Shown piece after piece: positions 50,815 to 59,343 of a stretch of 64,000 bases of DNA. The first letter of the stretch is position 1; each line of letters opens with the position of its first letter. Both the position numbers and the translations under genes were made by a program. The stretch is from an uncultured Prevotella sp. (lineage in GTDB: Bacteria > Bacteroidota > Bacteroidia > Bacteroidales > Bacteroidaceae). Below the pieces are notes generated by a model that was not told where the DNA came from, made no database searches, and saw only the letters and a program-made list of their open reading frames with translations. The stretch is taken from contig CAKQPF010000008.1 of assembly GCA_934256705.1 (NCBI GenBank), forward strand, positions 23,855 to 87,854. Direction: 5' to 3'.

Positions 50815-50846
50815 CAAAGGTACGGATAATTATCGGTATTTGCAAA
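50815..50846 (-). promoter_or_regulatory. Promoter of tRNA-Ser
   Basis: Minus-strand TTTG (50843-50846), 20 bases, TACCTTTG (50815-50822), ending 27 bases before the mature tRNA. A textbook match. Confidence 0.9.
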
Positions 50847-50900
50847 TTTTTCCGTTATTTTTTTTCGTTGACAGGATTTAGATTGGCGGCTTTTGGCTAT

Positions 50901-51028
50901 GGATTGTCGGTAGTGGGTTGTCGGTAGGATAGCACAAACTGGCCATTGGCATCTTCTGGAAGTCAACATCCATTGTCAGGAAGTCAGACTATAAAACCGA
51001 CTACCAACGACCGACAACCAACAACCGG
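50901..51028. repeat. GT/AC heptad hairpin with long loop
   Basis: Left arm of GTCGGTAGTGGGTTG words with the core GGTAGGATAGCACAA (50923-50937), about 60 bases of spacer, right arm of ACCAACGACCGACAACC words abutting the TatD stop codon. Confidence 0.6.
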
Positions 51029-51832
51029 CTACCTGAACACATCCCCAAAGAACATCTTTTCCGCTGTGGAAGTGGTGACGGAGGCAAGGTGTTCGGGAGT
51101 GACTTGATAGGCATCAGCGAGTTTCTGGATGATGAACGGAATGAAAGATGGCTCGTTTCGCTCACCACGATGCGGCACTGGCGCCATATATGGCGAGTCG
51201 GTCTCAAGGACAAGGCGGTCGAGAGGCACTGATGCTGCAAGGTCTTCAGCGAGATGGCTCTTCTTGAATGTGCTCACACCACCTATGCCGAGGACGAAAT
51301 CAGGAAACTGCATCAGTTCTTCCGCCTCATGAGTGTTGCCTGTGAAGCAGTGGAACACTCCGCCCGGCAGTTCTTTCCCGTACTGGCGAAGGAGCTTCAC
51401 CATCTCGTTCTGCGCCTTGCGACAATGTATCATCAGCGGAAGACGCGTCTCGATGCTCCACTCCACCTGCCTTTCGAATGCCTTCAGCTGCTCCTTTTCA
51501 TATTCTCTCGACCAGTAATAATCGAGTCCCACCTCGCCGATAGCTATCCATTCAGGGCTTTCCTGCGCCATGCTTTCCTTGAGGATGGGGTACATACGGT
51601 CGAGCACGGCTTCGTAATCTTCCTTCACGTCTTCGGGATGGAGTCCCAACATGGGGAAGATATAGCCGGGATAAGCGGCGCACACCTCCCTCATCGTGGC
51701 TATGGAGTCCCAGTTTATGCCTGGCACAAGGAGACGTTTGGCTCCTGATTCCTTAGCTCTGGAGATTACTTCAGCGAGGTCTTCCTTGAATTCCTCTCCA
51801 TCAATATGTGTATGGGTGTCAATATATTGCAT
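51029..51832 (-). CDS. TatD-family metal-dependent hydrolase
   Basis: TIM-barrel metallo-hydrolase of the TatD DNase family, 267 residues. Metal-binding DTHTHIDGEEF at the start, EVGLDYYW in the middle, IHCRKA, the FHCFTGNTHEAEELM motif, and late LETDSPYMAP; all five conserved blocks are intact. Members act as 3'-5' exonucleases or D-aminoacyl-tRNA-type hydrolases. It is the last gene of a three-gene set with a polyprenyl synthase (47 bases upstream) and porQ. Confidence 0.93.
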   Translation of the reverse strand: MQYIDTHTHIDGEEFKEDLAEVISRAKESGAKRLLVPGINWDSIATMREVCAAYPGYIFPMLGLHPEDVKEDYEAVLDRMYPILKESMAQESPEWIAIGEVGLDYYWSREYEKEQLKAFERQVEWSIETRLPLMIHCRKAQNEMVKLLRQYGKELPGGVFHCFTGNTHEAEELMQFPDFVLGIGGVSTFKKSHLAEDLAASVPLDRLVLETDSPYMAPVPHRGERNEPSFIPFIIQKLADAYQVTPEHLASVTTSTAEKMFFGDVFR

Positions 51833-51879
51833 TCTTTCAGATGGTTTGTCCTGACTTCTAAGTGACGGTCATCACAGTA

Positions 51880-52836
51880 TTACTTTTCTCTTTTCATCAT
51901 CTTTGCAGCGTATTCACGGAGCTGCGCTTTCTTTTCTTCCGGCACAGAGACCTTTGCGAGAGCTGCGAGAGCCTCGGCATAGTATTCCTCCATCTTCGCT
52001 TTTGCCATTGTGTCAATGCCCAGTCTGGTGTAGATTTCCGTGACAGCCTTCACCTTTTCCTCGCGGTCGAAGTCCTTGGCATTGATCCATCCCATGAGGG
52101 TCTCCTTGTCTTTGCCTTCCGCTTTGCCGATGGCATTGATGAGCATATAAGTCTTCTTGTTGCTTGTGATGTCTCCACCGATAGCCTTTCCGAACACCTT
52201 AGGGTCGCCATAGACATCGAGGAAATCGTCCTGCAACTGGAAAGCAAGTCCCATTCGCTCACCGAAGCGATAGAGATTATCCACATCTTCCTTTGGTGCA
52301 TCCGCCATGATGGCACCAATCTTCATGGCGCAGGCGAGGAGCACGCTGGTCTTAAGGCGTATCATCTCGATGTATTCCTCTTCACGCACATCGTTGCGGG
52401 TCTCAAATTCCATGTCATACTGCTGTCCTTCACCGATTTCGAGGGCTGTGGTGGTAAACACATCAAGCACTGCCGGGAGTTTGTCGGTAGGGCAGTTCTG
52501 CATCCTCTGATAAGCCAGCACGAGCATGGAGTCGCCCGACAGGATGGCTGTGTTGGCATCCCATTTGCGGTGTACGGTAGGCATTCCGCGGCGCACGTCG
52601 GCATTATCCATGAGGTCATCATGGAGAAGGGTGTAGTTATGGTAGGTCTCAAGTCCGATAGCCTGTGGCAGGATGCTCTCCACATCATCCTTATAGAGGG
52701 CATAAGACATGAGCATGAGCATAGGACGTATGCGTTTTCCTCCGAGTGAGAGCACGTATTTTATCGGTTCATAGAGCGACTCCGGCTTACGGTCATAAGG
52801 CAGAGAGTCGATGTAGTGCTGGATAAGTTCTAACAT
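51880..52836 (-). CDS. Polyprenyl (farnesyl/geranylgeranyl) diphosphate synthase
   Basis: Trans-isoprenyl diphosphate synthase, 318 residues, that condenses isopentenyl diphosphate with allylic primers. First aspartate-rich motif DDLMDNADVRRGMP and second QLQDDFLDVYGDPKVFGK are intact; GGKRIRP at the N-terminus binds diphosphate. The residues ahead of the first motif (TYHNYTLLHDD) include aromatic ones, suggesting a short-chain product. It follows porQ by 12 bases on the minus strand. Confidence 0.93.
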   Translation of the reverse strand: MLELIQHYIDSLPYDRKPESLYEPIKYVLSLGGKRIRPMLMLMSYALYKDDVESILPQAIGLETYHNYTLLHDDLMDNADVRRGMPTVHRKWDANTAILSGDSMLVLAYQRMQNCPTDKLPAVLDVFTTTALEIGEGQQYDMEFETRNDVREEEYIEMIRLKTSVLLACAMKIGAIMADAPKEDVDNLYRFGERMGLAFQLQDDFLDVYGDPKVFGKAIGGDITSNKKTYMLINAIGKAEGKDKETLMGWINAKDFDREEKVKAVTEIYTRLGIDTMAKAKMEEYYAEALAALAKVSVPEEKKAQLREYAAKMMKREK

Positions 52837-52848
52837 TTGTATTTTTAT

Positions 52849-53808
52849 TTATAGATTGAAGCCCAGATTCACCATCAGACTGGACGAACTGGCATGATAT
52901 TTTGCATAAGAGACATGGAGGCAGAAGCGGTCGATACTGAGGCCTGCGCCCAGTGAGAGTCCGGCTCCATGACTGCTTTCCTTGTCGTCGAAGGCATCAT
53001 CAGGCGACAGGATGGACATCTGGTGGGCACGACGGAAATTATATCCGGCGGCGACGTATATCTGGTCTGTAAGCAGAAGGTCGGCTCCCACCGTGAAATG
53101 GCGCAGCAGTGAGTAGTCCCAATGCGTGAGGTCTGCCGCCGTGAGGCTCACTCTGAATGCCGTTCCGATGAGCCTTTTGGTCAGTCCCACCTTGAGGTCT
53201 GCCGGCATTTTCTCATATTCCTCATTGTAGGCAGACAGTTGTCCGCCAAGATTTTTCGCCACCAATGAAGCGGAGAAATCATTTTCCTCATCGTAATAAT
53301 TGAGTCCGAGGTCGATGGCAGCCGCCGTACTGTGATAGTCACTGATGGAAGAATAGATGAAGCGTGCCGTCACTCCGCCTGCCAATCGTGCCGAGAGAGC
53401 ATAGGAAAGCGTGGCATTCAGCGAGAAATCCGATGCCTTGAAGTCGCCCATCACGTTGCCTTCGGCATCGGTATGCTTCATGGTGCCGTAGTCGAGATAC
53501 TGCGCTGACACGCCCACCACCGCCTTGTCTCCCGTCAGGAAGGCATAGCTGGCGGAGTAATCGCTCACTCCGCTCATATAGTTCATATATCCGAGGGCAA
53601 CGCTCTTGTCCGACACGTTCTGCAGAAGTGCCGGATTATGGTGCATCAACGTGACGTCATCTTCTATCAATGAGACATTCTCCCCTCCCAAAGCGGCGGC
53701 ATGCGAACTGGCAGGAAGACGCAGAAAATTATACACCGTCTGCGACTCTTGAGCCCTCACATATTGCCACATGATGGCGAAAAAGAGAAGAATTAGAGTT
53801 TTTTTCAT
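52849..53808 (-). CDS. porQ: Type IX secretion system protein PorQ
   Basis: Outer-membrane beta-barrel of the PorV/PorQ family, 319 residues, needed for type IX secretion; PorQ helps anchor the sortase PorU at the surface. Signal peptide (to ~19, VRAQ), the conserved start YNFLRLPASSHAAALGGENVSLIEDD, the VTLMHHNPALLQNVSD block, and a terminal aromatic strand SSSLMVNLGFNL. Its presence means that T9SS cargo proteins are to be expected; the gene at 27845 has a compatible tail. It heads the porQ-prenyl synthase-TatD set. Confidence 0.92.
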   Translation of the reverse strand: MKKTLILLFFAIMWQYVRAQESQTVYNFLRLPASSHAAALGGENVSLIEDDVTLMHHNPALLQNVSDKSVALGYMNYMSGVSDYSASYAFLTGDKAVVGVSAQYLDYGTMKHTDAEGNVMGDFKASDFSLNATLSYALSARLAGGVTARFIYSSISDYHSTAAAIDLGLNYYDEENDFSASLVAKNLGGQLSAYNEEYEKMPADLKVGLTKRLIGTAFRVSLTAADLTHWDYSLLRHFTVGADLLLTDQIYVAAGYNFRRAHQMSILSPDDAFDDKESSHGAGLSLGAGLSIDRFCLHVSYAKYHASSSSLMVNLGFNL

Positions 53809-53830
53809 TATTATTATACAAAATTATGGG

Positions 53831-53869
53831 CAAAGATACCACTTTTTTCCAATATCCTTACTAAATTTG
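53831..53869. promoter_or_regulatory. Divergent -7 elements between porQ and tonB
   Basis: On the minus strand TATCTTTG (53831-53838) faces porQ; on the plus strand TAAATTTG (53862-53869) faces tonB. Neither has a clean TTTG at -33. Confidence 0.55.
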
Positions 53870-53956
53870 CACTGGAATTTGTATATCAAACGAGAAAATC
53901 CTCGTTTTATTGTGTCAATTCCTTTGCTCTGGCATAAAGCCGGAACCGTCAAAGTA

Positions 53957-54649
53957 ATGGAAATAAAGAAATCACATAAAGCCGACCTTGAGCACTGGCG
54001 CCCATGGATGTTCCTTGCAGGAATTGTCATTATGGTCATTGTGTTTTTCCTTGTCCTTGAGGTCAGAGTGGTGGCAAACTACATTGCCTCCATCAACCTT
54101 GATGATGAAATCAACATGGATCTCAACATCAAGCCTAAGGACGACCGTGACCTTATCTCTGCTGAAGAGAAGAAGGAGAAGCGCAAGGTGGACAAGAAAG
54201 CAGAGAAACTCCACAAAGTGGACCATGTCACTGAAGCCCCGCCTGAGATTATCGACAAGATAAAGTTCGAGCCGCCGAAGCCAGACGAGGAACTGACCGA
54301 GAAGGAACCGCCTATCAATATCAATGACGACGACCCGGAAACGCTCCGCATAGTGCAGGAACTGCCTGAGTATCCGGGCGGTATGGTGGAGTTCGTCAAA
54401 TGGCTTACCGAGAATCTGAAATACCCTACTTCTGCCCTTCGCAACAAGATTGAGGGCAAAGTGATGATCAGTTTCATCGTGAACACCGACGGTTCGCTGA
54501 GCGACATCAAGGTGGAGCAGCACGTACATCGCCTTCTCGACAACGAGGCTCTACGTGTAGCGAGGATGATGCCAAACTGGAAACCGGGCAAAGACCACGG
54601 CAAGATATGCCGCACCAAGGTCGCCATCCCTATCGTCTTCGCTCTGTAA
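53957..54649 (+). CDS. TonB energy transducer
   Basis: Inner-membrane-anchored periplasmic protein (230 residues) that transmits energy from ExbBD to TonB-dependent transporters such as the two SusC proteins here. Membrane helix at ~18-40 (MFLAGIVIMVIVFFLVLEV), K/E/P-rich periplasmic spacer (~65-125), and a TonB C-terminal domain with LPEYPGGMVEFVKWL, NLKYPTSALRNKIEGKVM and MMPNWKPGKDHGK. No ExbB or ExbD gene is adjacent. I use the ATG at 53957, after the -7 box at 53862; the longer frame starts inside porQ. Confidence 0.9.
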   Translation: MEIKKSHKADLEHWRPWMFLAGIVIMVIVFFLVLEVRVVANYIASINLDDEINMDLNIKPKDDRDLISAEEKKEKRKVDKKAEKLHKVDHVTEAPPEIIDKIKFEPPKPDEELTEKEPPININDDDPETLRIVQELPEYPGGMVEFVKWLTENLKYPTSALRNKIEGKVMISFIVNTDGSLSDIKVEQHVHRLLDNEALRVARMMPNWKPGKDHGKICRTKVAIPIVFAL

Positions 54650-54679
54650 GCGCGGCTCACGCCACAATGTCCTCATTAA

Positions 54680-54711
54680 TCCGCCACTGTGTCCGCCGCG
54701 TTACCGGCGGA
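54680..54711 (+). repeat. CCGCCACTGTG element, third copy
   Basis: One unit of CCGCCACTGTGTCCGCCGCG plus TTACCGGCGGA, 35 bases before the rhamnosidase start codon, followed by a C-rich stretch as in the copy at 49014-49095. Confidence 0.75.
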
Positions 54712-54745
54712 TAATCCCCGCCCCTACTAACCACACCCCCGCAAT

Positions 54746-57700
54746 ATGCACAGACTACTGACTACCATCATCCTATCCATCATCCATCTTTCCGTATTTT
54801 CCACCGTCAGAGTGACCCATCTCAGCATAGAGGGCAGACAGGACTGTCCTCTCGGCATCGACGTGAAAGCGCCGTCATTGGGATGGAGACTCACCGCTGA
54901 CGACGGTACATACCACGTCCGCCAGACCAGATACCACATCCTCGTCGCCTCTTCCGAGCAGTTGTTGTCACAAGACAAGGGCGACATCTGGGACTCTTCC
55001 ATCGCCTCCGACCAGTCGCAATGGATTCGCTTCAATGGCAAAAGGCTCTCTCCGAATGCCAGATACTGGTGGAAAGTGAGGGCTGAATATTCCTCTTCTT
55101 CCTCCATTGACGGCAGGAAAGCGAAGAAAGCATGGACGGAATGGAGCTCTCCTTCTTCGTGGAGCATGGGACTGATGGATGAATTCAGATGGAAAGGCTA
55201 CTGGATCGGGATGGACCATGCCAACCCATGGGACCGTGAGGACGAGCATTCCAGGCTCTCCGCACGCTATTTCCGACGCTCGTTCCCATTGGCTTCGGAG
55301 GTAAAGCGGGCCACACTGCACATCTGCGGACTGGGCCTCTACGAGGCTTACATCGACGGAAAACTCATCTCAAAGTGCGGAAACGCTGACGGTGCACGCA
55401 TCGGCGACATCGTAATGACTCCGGCTCCTACTGATTATCGCAAGAGCATCATCTACAATACTTTCGACATCACGCCCCTGTTGCAGAGCAACCGCAGCAG
55501 GCATTGCATCGCCGTGACCGTAAGCAACGGCCGTTTCTACACCATGCAGCAGAACAAGAAGAAGCATAAGATAACCAATTTCGGCTATCCTTGTCTACGT
55601 GCCAACCTCATCATCGAATATGCTGACGGCAGGAAGGAGACCATAGCCACCGACGAAAAGCTCTGGCGACTGAATGCCGACGGCGCTATCCGCTCGGCAA
55701 ATGAATACGATGGCGAGATATATGATGCCAGAAAGCAGTTTGGCGGCACTGCCGAAGCATGGACTTCCCCCGACTTTGACGACTCCGCATGGCCGCTTGC
55801 CCAGCGCTCCGCCATCCCTTCCGGCTCTCTCGTAGGCAATCTCATTCCGCCGATGCGCATACTGGACACGCTGAGAGTGAAGCAGATATCCACCAATGGC
55901 AACGCTGTCGTGATGGATTTCGGGCAGAATTTTGCAGGATGGACGAGGATAAACACCACCGCTTGCCGTCTGACGAAAGGCGACACTCTGCGCATACACT
56001 ACGCTGAGCGGCTGAATGCCGATGGATCTCTCTACACTGCAAACCTCCGCCACGCCGAATCGACTGACTATTACATCGCTGATGGAAAGACTGACTCATG
56101 GTGGGCTCCACGCTTTACCACCCACGGAGGCAGATACATCGAGGTCTCTGTCATCGGAAAACCATGCCCTGACCTCTCCGCCGACGATGTGATAGGCGAA
56201 GTGGTGAGCGACGATATGGCGAGAAAAGGGCAGTTCTCATGTGGCAACGACATCCTCAACAGGCTGATGCAGAATGCCTATTGGGGCATATTGTCCAATT
56301 ACAAGGGGATGCCTATCGACTGTCCGCAGAGAGACGAACGCCAGCCTTGGCTCGGCGACCGCACCATGGGATGCTGGGGAGAGAGCTTCCTTCTCGACAA
56401 TGGTGCGCTCTATCTCAAATGGATAAAGGATATCACTGAGGCACAGCGCTCTGACGGATGTATTCCCGACGTGGCTCCTGCCTACTGGAACTATTATTCC
56501 GACAACGTCACATGGCCTGCCGTCATCATCACGGCGGCGGAAATGCTCTACCGTCAGTATGGCGACACCCGTGCCATCGAGGCTTATTATCCACACATGC
56601 TGAAATGGTTCTCCCACATCTGGGAGGACAAGCGCGACAGCAGGACCGGACTGGTCAAGGCTGACAAATACGGTGACTGGTGCGTCACTCCCGAATCGCC
56701 TTCCCTCATCCATTCCCAGGATCCGGGAAGAAAGACGGACGGCATGCTGATAGGCTCCTGCTATATGGTGCATCTGGCAGGAATAATGAAGTCGTTTGCC
56801 TCCATCCTCATGGCAAAAGCGGAAACTGACGGCATGGAAATGGAGCGTCGCGGAATGTCAAGGAATGTACTTGCCGCTGACACCTTATTATATAATGGCG
56901 TGAGAAGCGAACTGGCCAAAGCGATAAACGAGCATTTCCTCCATGTGAAGCCCGGCACTTCAGCAGTCACTCTCTATGGTCCGGAAGGCGCTCCGCAGCA
57001 TCCGCTCTATCCCGACAGCATCTTTTATGCCAACAATTCGCTGACTGCCAATCTCCTGCCTCTCGCCTTCGGCATAGTTCCACAGGAATATGAAGAGGTC
57101 ATCACCAACCAGATTCTCTCCAGACTCCTGCTCAATCCCGCCAACGGACATCTCTGCTGCGGCGTGATAGGCGTGCAATGGCTTCTGACTGAGCTTTCCC
57201 GACGCCACCGCACCGACGTGGCTTACCTCATCGCATCGCGAAAGGACTTCCCTTCATGGGGCTATATGGCTGAGCAGGGAGCCACCACCATCTGGGAATT
57301 ATGGAATGGCGACACAGCCAATCCGGCGATGAACTCCGGCAATCACGTCATGCTGCTCGGCGACCTCATACCATGGATGTTCCGCGACCTTGGCGGCATC
57401 TCGCCTGCCGAACCGGGATATAAGCGCATTCGCCTCGCTCCTCGCTTCGAACTGGAGGAACTCAGCCATGCTTCCGCTTCCTACGACTGCCCTTACGGTC
57501 CAATAGAATCTTCATGGCAGAAGTCCATCGACCGTCTGCATTGGGAGATTTCCATCCCTTGCAACACCGTGGCTGAGGTCAGGATGCCTCACAAGACCCT
57601 TACGCTTGGCTCGGGCCACTACGTCTTCGATGAGTCATTGCCGCTCAATTCCGTTCCTGCCGACGTGCAGAGAGGCTGCAACATGGAGGTGAAAGCCAAT

Positions 57701-58822
57701 GAATTCCTGTATGAAAAGGCTGGTTTCCCTTCCTGCCACGCCGCAACGATAGCCGAACTGACCAACGGCGACCTCCTTGCCGCTTACTTCGGAGGGTCGT
57801 ATGAGGGTTGTCCGGACGTGTGCATCTACACCCAGCGCAAGCGTCTCATCAAGCGCGATGCCAAGCATGGCAACATCTATGAAGCCGGATGGTCGGCTCC
57901 CGTGAAAGTGGCTGACGGCATAATGAACGACTCTCTCCGTAAGGCGTGCTACAATCCCGTGCTCTTCCAGATTCCGGGCGGCGACCTGCTGCTCCACTAC
58001 AAGATAGGCAAGGACGTGCGCGACTGGACTGGTTATCAGATGAGAAGCACAGACAATGGCTACACATGGTCATCACAGCGCGACTCCATCCCTGCCGTTG
58101 CCGGAGTATGTCCCGACTCTCTGCTCGGCGCAATAAAGAATCAACCTATTTTCCTGCCTAAAGGATTTCGATGCAAGAATGGCACAGTGCTCACGACATC
58201 ACGCATCATAGCGCCCACAAGTAAGGAGACAGCCTTTGCATCCAAGGTAAAGCCAGGGCAATGGCGATGCTATATGGAGATTTCGGAAGACGACGGACGA
58301 AGCTGGACGATTACCCCACAGGTGCCACAAAATAATAATCTCTTCCGCACCATCCAGCCCACCGTGCTCATTCATCGCGATGGCAGACTGCAGTTGCTTG
58401 CTCGCACCGCGCCTCCTAAGCATCCCGCACAGAAAGAAAACGCACGTGTAGCCACCTCCTGGAGTGATGATGGCGGACTGACATGGTCTGAGATGGAGTT
58501 TGTCAAGGATTTACCCAACAATAATTCCGGCATAGATGCCGTCACTCTCCCTGACGGATCCTTCGCCATAATCTATAATCCTTTCGGTTGCGTAGATTGG
58601 AAGAAGAAGACAGAAGCCGACCGCAACAAGCCGCTCCGCAACCCTCTCTGGGTGGCAACATCCCCCGATGGCATCCACTGGACTCCCCAACTCTCTCTCG
58701 AATCCTCCCCCATCAGCCAGTATTCCTACCCATCCATGATAGTAGGAAGCGACGGCACCCTCCATTGCATCTACACTTGGCGACGACAGCGAGTGAAATA
58801 TCAGCGGATTGGCTTTCAGTAA
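54746..58822 (+). CDS. Secreted alpha-L-rhamnosidase (GH78) fused to a sialidase-fold module
   Basis: 1358 residues. A signal peptide (~1-18) leads into a GH78 enzyme: an N-terminal beta-sandwich (~20-160), the family N-domain with YEAYIDGKLIS (~190), a second sandwich with VMDFGQNFAGWTRI (~390), and the six-hairpin catalytic barrel (~490-850) carrying DCPQRDERQPWLGDRT near 524-538 and a late EQGATTIWELWNGD. A C-terminal sandwich ends near 960. From about 975 a BNR_2/sialidase-like propeller starts with GFPSCHAATIAEL and AAYFGGSYEG and has three Asp-boxes: STDNGYTW (~1100), SEDDGRSW (~1178) and SDDGGLTW (~1240). Likely acts on rhamnose-containing plant glycans such as rhamnogalacturonan. It stands alone without a SusCD pair. 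Confidence 0.9.
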   Translation: MHRLLTTIILSIIHLSVFSTVRVTHLSIEGRQDCPLGIDVKAPSLGWRLTADDGTYHVRQTRYHILVASSEQLLSQDKGDIWDSSIASDQSQWIRFNGKRLSPNARYWWKVRAEYSSSSSIDGRKAKKAWTEWSSPSSWSMGLMDEFRWKGYWIGMDHANPWDREDEHSRLSARYFRRSFPLASEVKRATLHICGLGLYEAYIDGKLISKCGNADGARIGDIVMTPAPTDYRKSIIYNTFDITPLLQSNRSRHCIAVTVSNGRFYTMQQNKKKHKITNFGYPCLRANLIIEYADGRKETIATDEKLWRLNADGAIRSANEYDGEIYDARKQFGGTAEAWTSPDFDDSAWPLAQRSAIPSGSLVGNLIPPMRILDTLRVKQISTNGNAVVMDFGQNFAGWTRINTTACRLTKGDTLRIHYAERLNADGSLYTANLRHAESTDYYIADGKTDSWWAPRFTTHGGRYIEVSVIGKPCPDLSADDVIGEVVSDDMARKGQFSCGNDILNRLMQNAYWGILSNYKGMPIDCPQRDERQPWLGDRTMGCWGESFLLDNGALYLKWIKDITEAQRSDGCIPDVAPAYWNYYSDNVTWPAVIITAAEMLYRQYGDTRAIEAYYPHMLKWFSHIWEDKRDSRTGLVKADKYGDWCVTPESPSLIHSQDPGRKTDGMLIGSCYMVHLAGIMKSFASILMAKAETDGMEMERRGMSRNVLAADTLLYNGVRSELAKAINEHFLHVKPGTSAVTLYGPEGAPQHPLYPDSIFYANNSLTANLLPLAFGIVPQEYEEVITNQILSRLLLNPANGHLCCGVIGVQWLLTELSRRHRTDVAYLIASRKDFPSWGYMAEQGATTIWELWNGDTANPAMNSGNHVMLLGDLIPWMFRDLGGISPAEPGYKRIRLAPRFELEELSHASASYDCPYGPIESSWQKSIDRLHWEISIPCNTVAEVRMPHKTLTLGSGHYVFDESLPLNSVPADVQRGCNMEVKANEFLYEKAGFPSCHAATIAELTNGDLLAAYFGGSYEGCPDVCIYTQRKRLIKRDAKHGNIYEAGWSAPVKVADGIMNDSLRKACYNPVLFQIPGGDLLLHYKIGKDVRDWTGYQMRSTDNGYTWSSQRDSIPAVAGVCPDSLLGAIKNQPIFLPKGFRCKNGTVLTTSRIIAPTSKETAFASKVKPGQWRCYMEISEDDGRSWTITPQVPQNNNLFRTIQPTVLIHRDGRLQLLARTAPPKHPAQKENARVATSWSDDGGLTWSEMEFVKDLPNNNSGIDAVTLPDGSFAIIYNPFGCVDWKKKTEADRNKPLRNPLWVATSPDGIHWTPQLSLESSPISQYSYPSMIVGSDGTLHCIYTWRRQRVKYQRIGFQ

Positions 58823-59193
58823 CAATACACACAATATGCAGAAAGTCATATTATTGTCTGAAGTTTTGCAAGTAATTAACATGCTACTAATCAGTAATAA
58901 AATATCAATAAATAAAAACAAACAAATATATTTTTTCTATTTTTTTCTTATTTTTCTCTATTGATATTTTACACTTCCCCACGGCAGTGGGGATTGAGGG
59001 GCGATTTATTGCTTGTGAAAGTTGAGTTATGGTCTTATGAACACTGGTCATAATTGCAATTATCTCATGTAGCATATAGTTACCAAGAACTGGTGCAAGC
59101 CACTTGCTTGATTAAGCTCATATCTTTTACCCCAAATCTGTTTAGGCTCTAATGACCGATTTGGGTTAAAGCACAGATGTGTATAAGTAGTAA
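58823..59193. other. Gene-free gap after the rhamnosidase
   Basis: No credible gene. A/T-rich after 58900, then a stretch with two near-copies of ATCTTTTACC/GATTTGGGTTAAA words around 59120-59170; nothing recognised. The family A element follows from 59194. Confidence 0.5.
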
Positions 59194-59295
59194 CCAGTTT
59201 TGTCTGGAAGACAATACCGAGCGAAGCGAGAGTAACCCGTGACGAAGTCTCGGGATTACAAGCAAGAAGAGAATAGCTGTCTGGAAGACAGTACC
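59194..59295 (-). repeat. Multi-hairpin element (family A), copy 4, inverted
   Basis: Full-length copy in reverse orientation. Its last hairpin reads TTGTCTTCCAGACAA in place of TTGCCTTCCAGGCAA, a compensated C-G to T-A change, while the first hairpin and GACTTCGTC are conserved. It lies just beyond the methyltransferase stop and may end that transcript. Confidence 0.88.
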
Positions 59296-59343
59296 TTGCT
59301 GATATGCCCTTTCGCCACGTTCAAAAGCGAGGCGAAAAATGCC

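Noticed and set aside
50405..50845. 146-residue minus-strand frame
   Set aside because: It runs straight through tRNA-Ser and its terminator and into a 22-bp array; no homology.
51862..52749. 295-residue plus-strand frame
   Set aside because: Antisense to the polyprenyl diphosphate synthase, whose two aspartate-rich motifs are intact.
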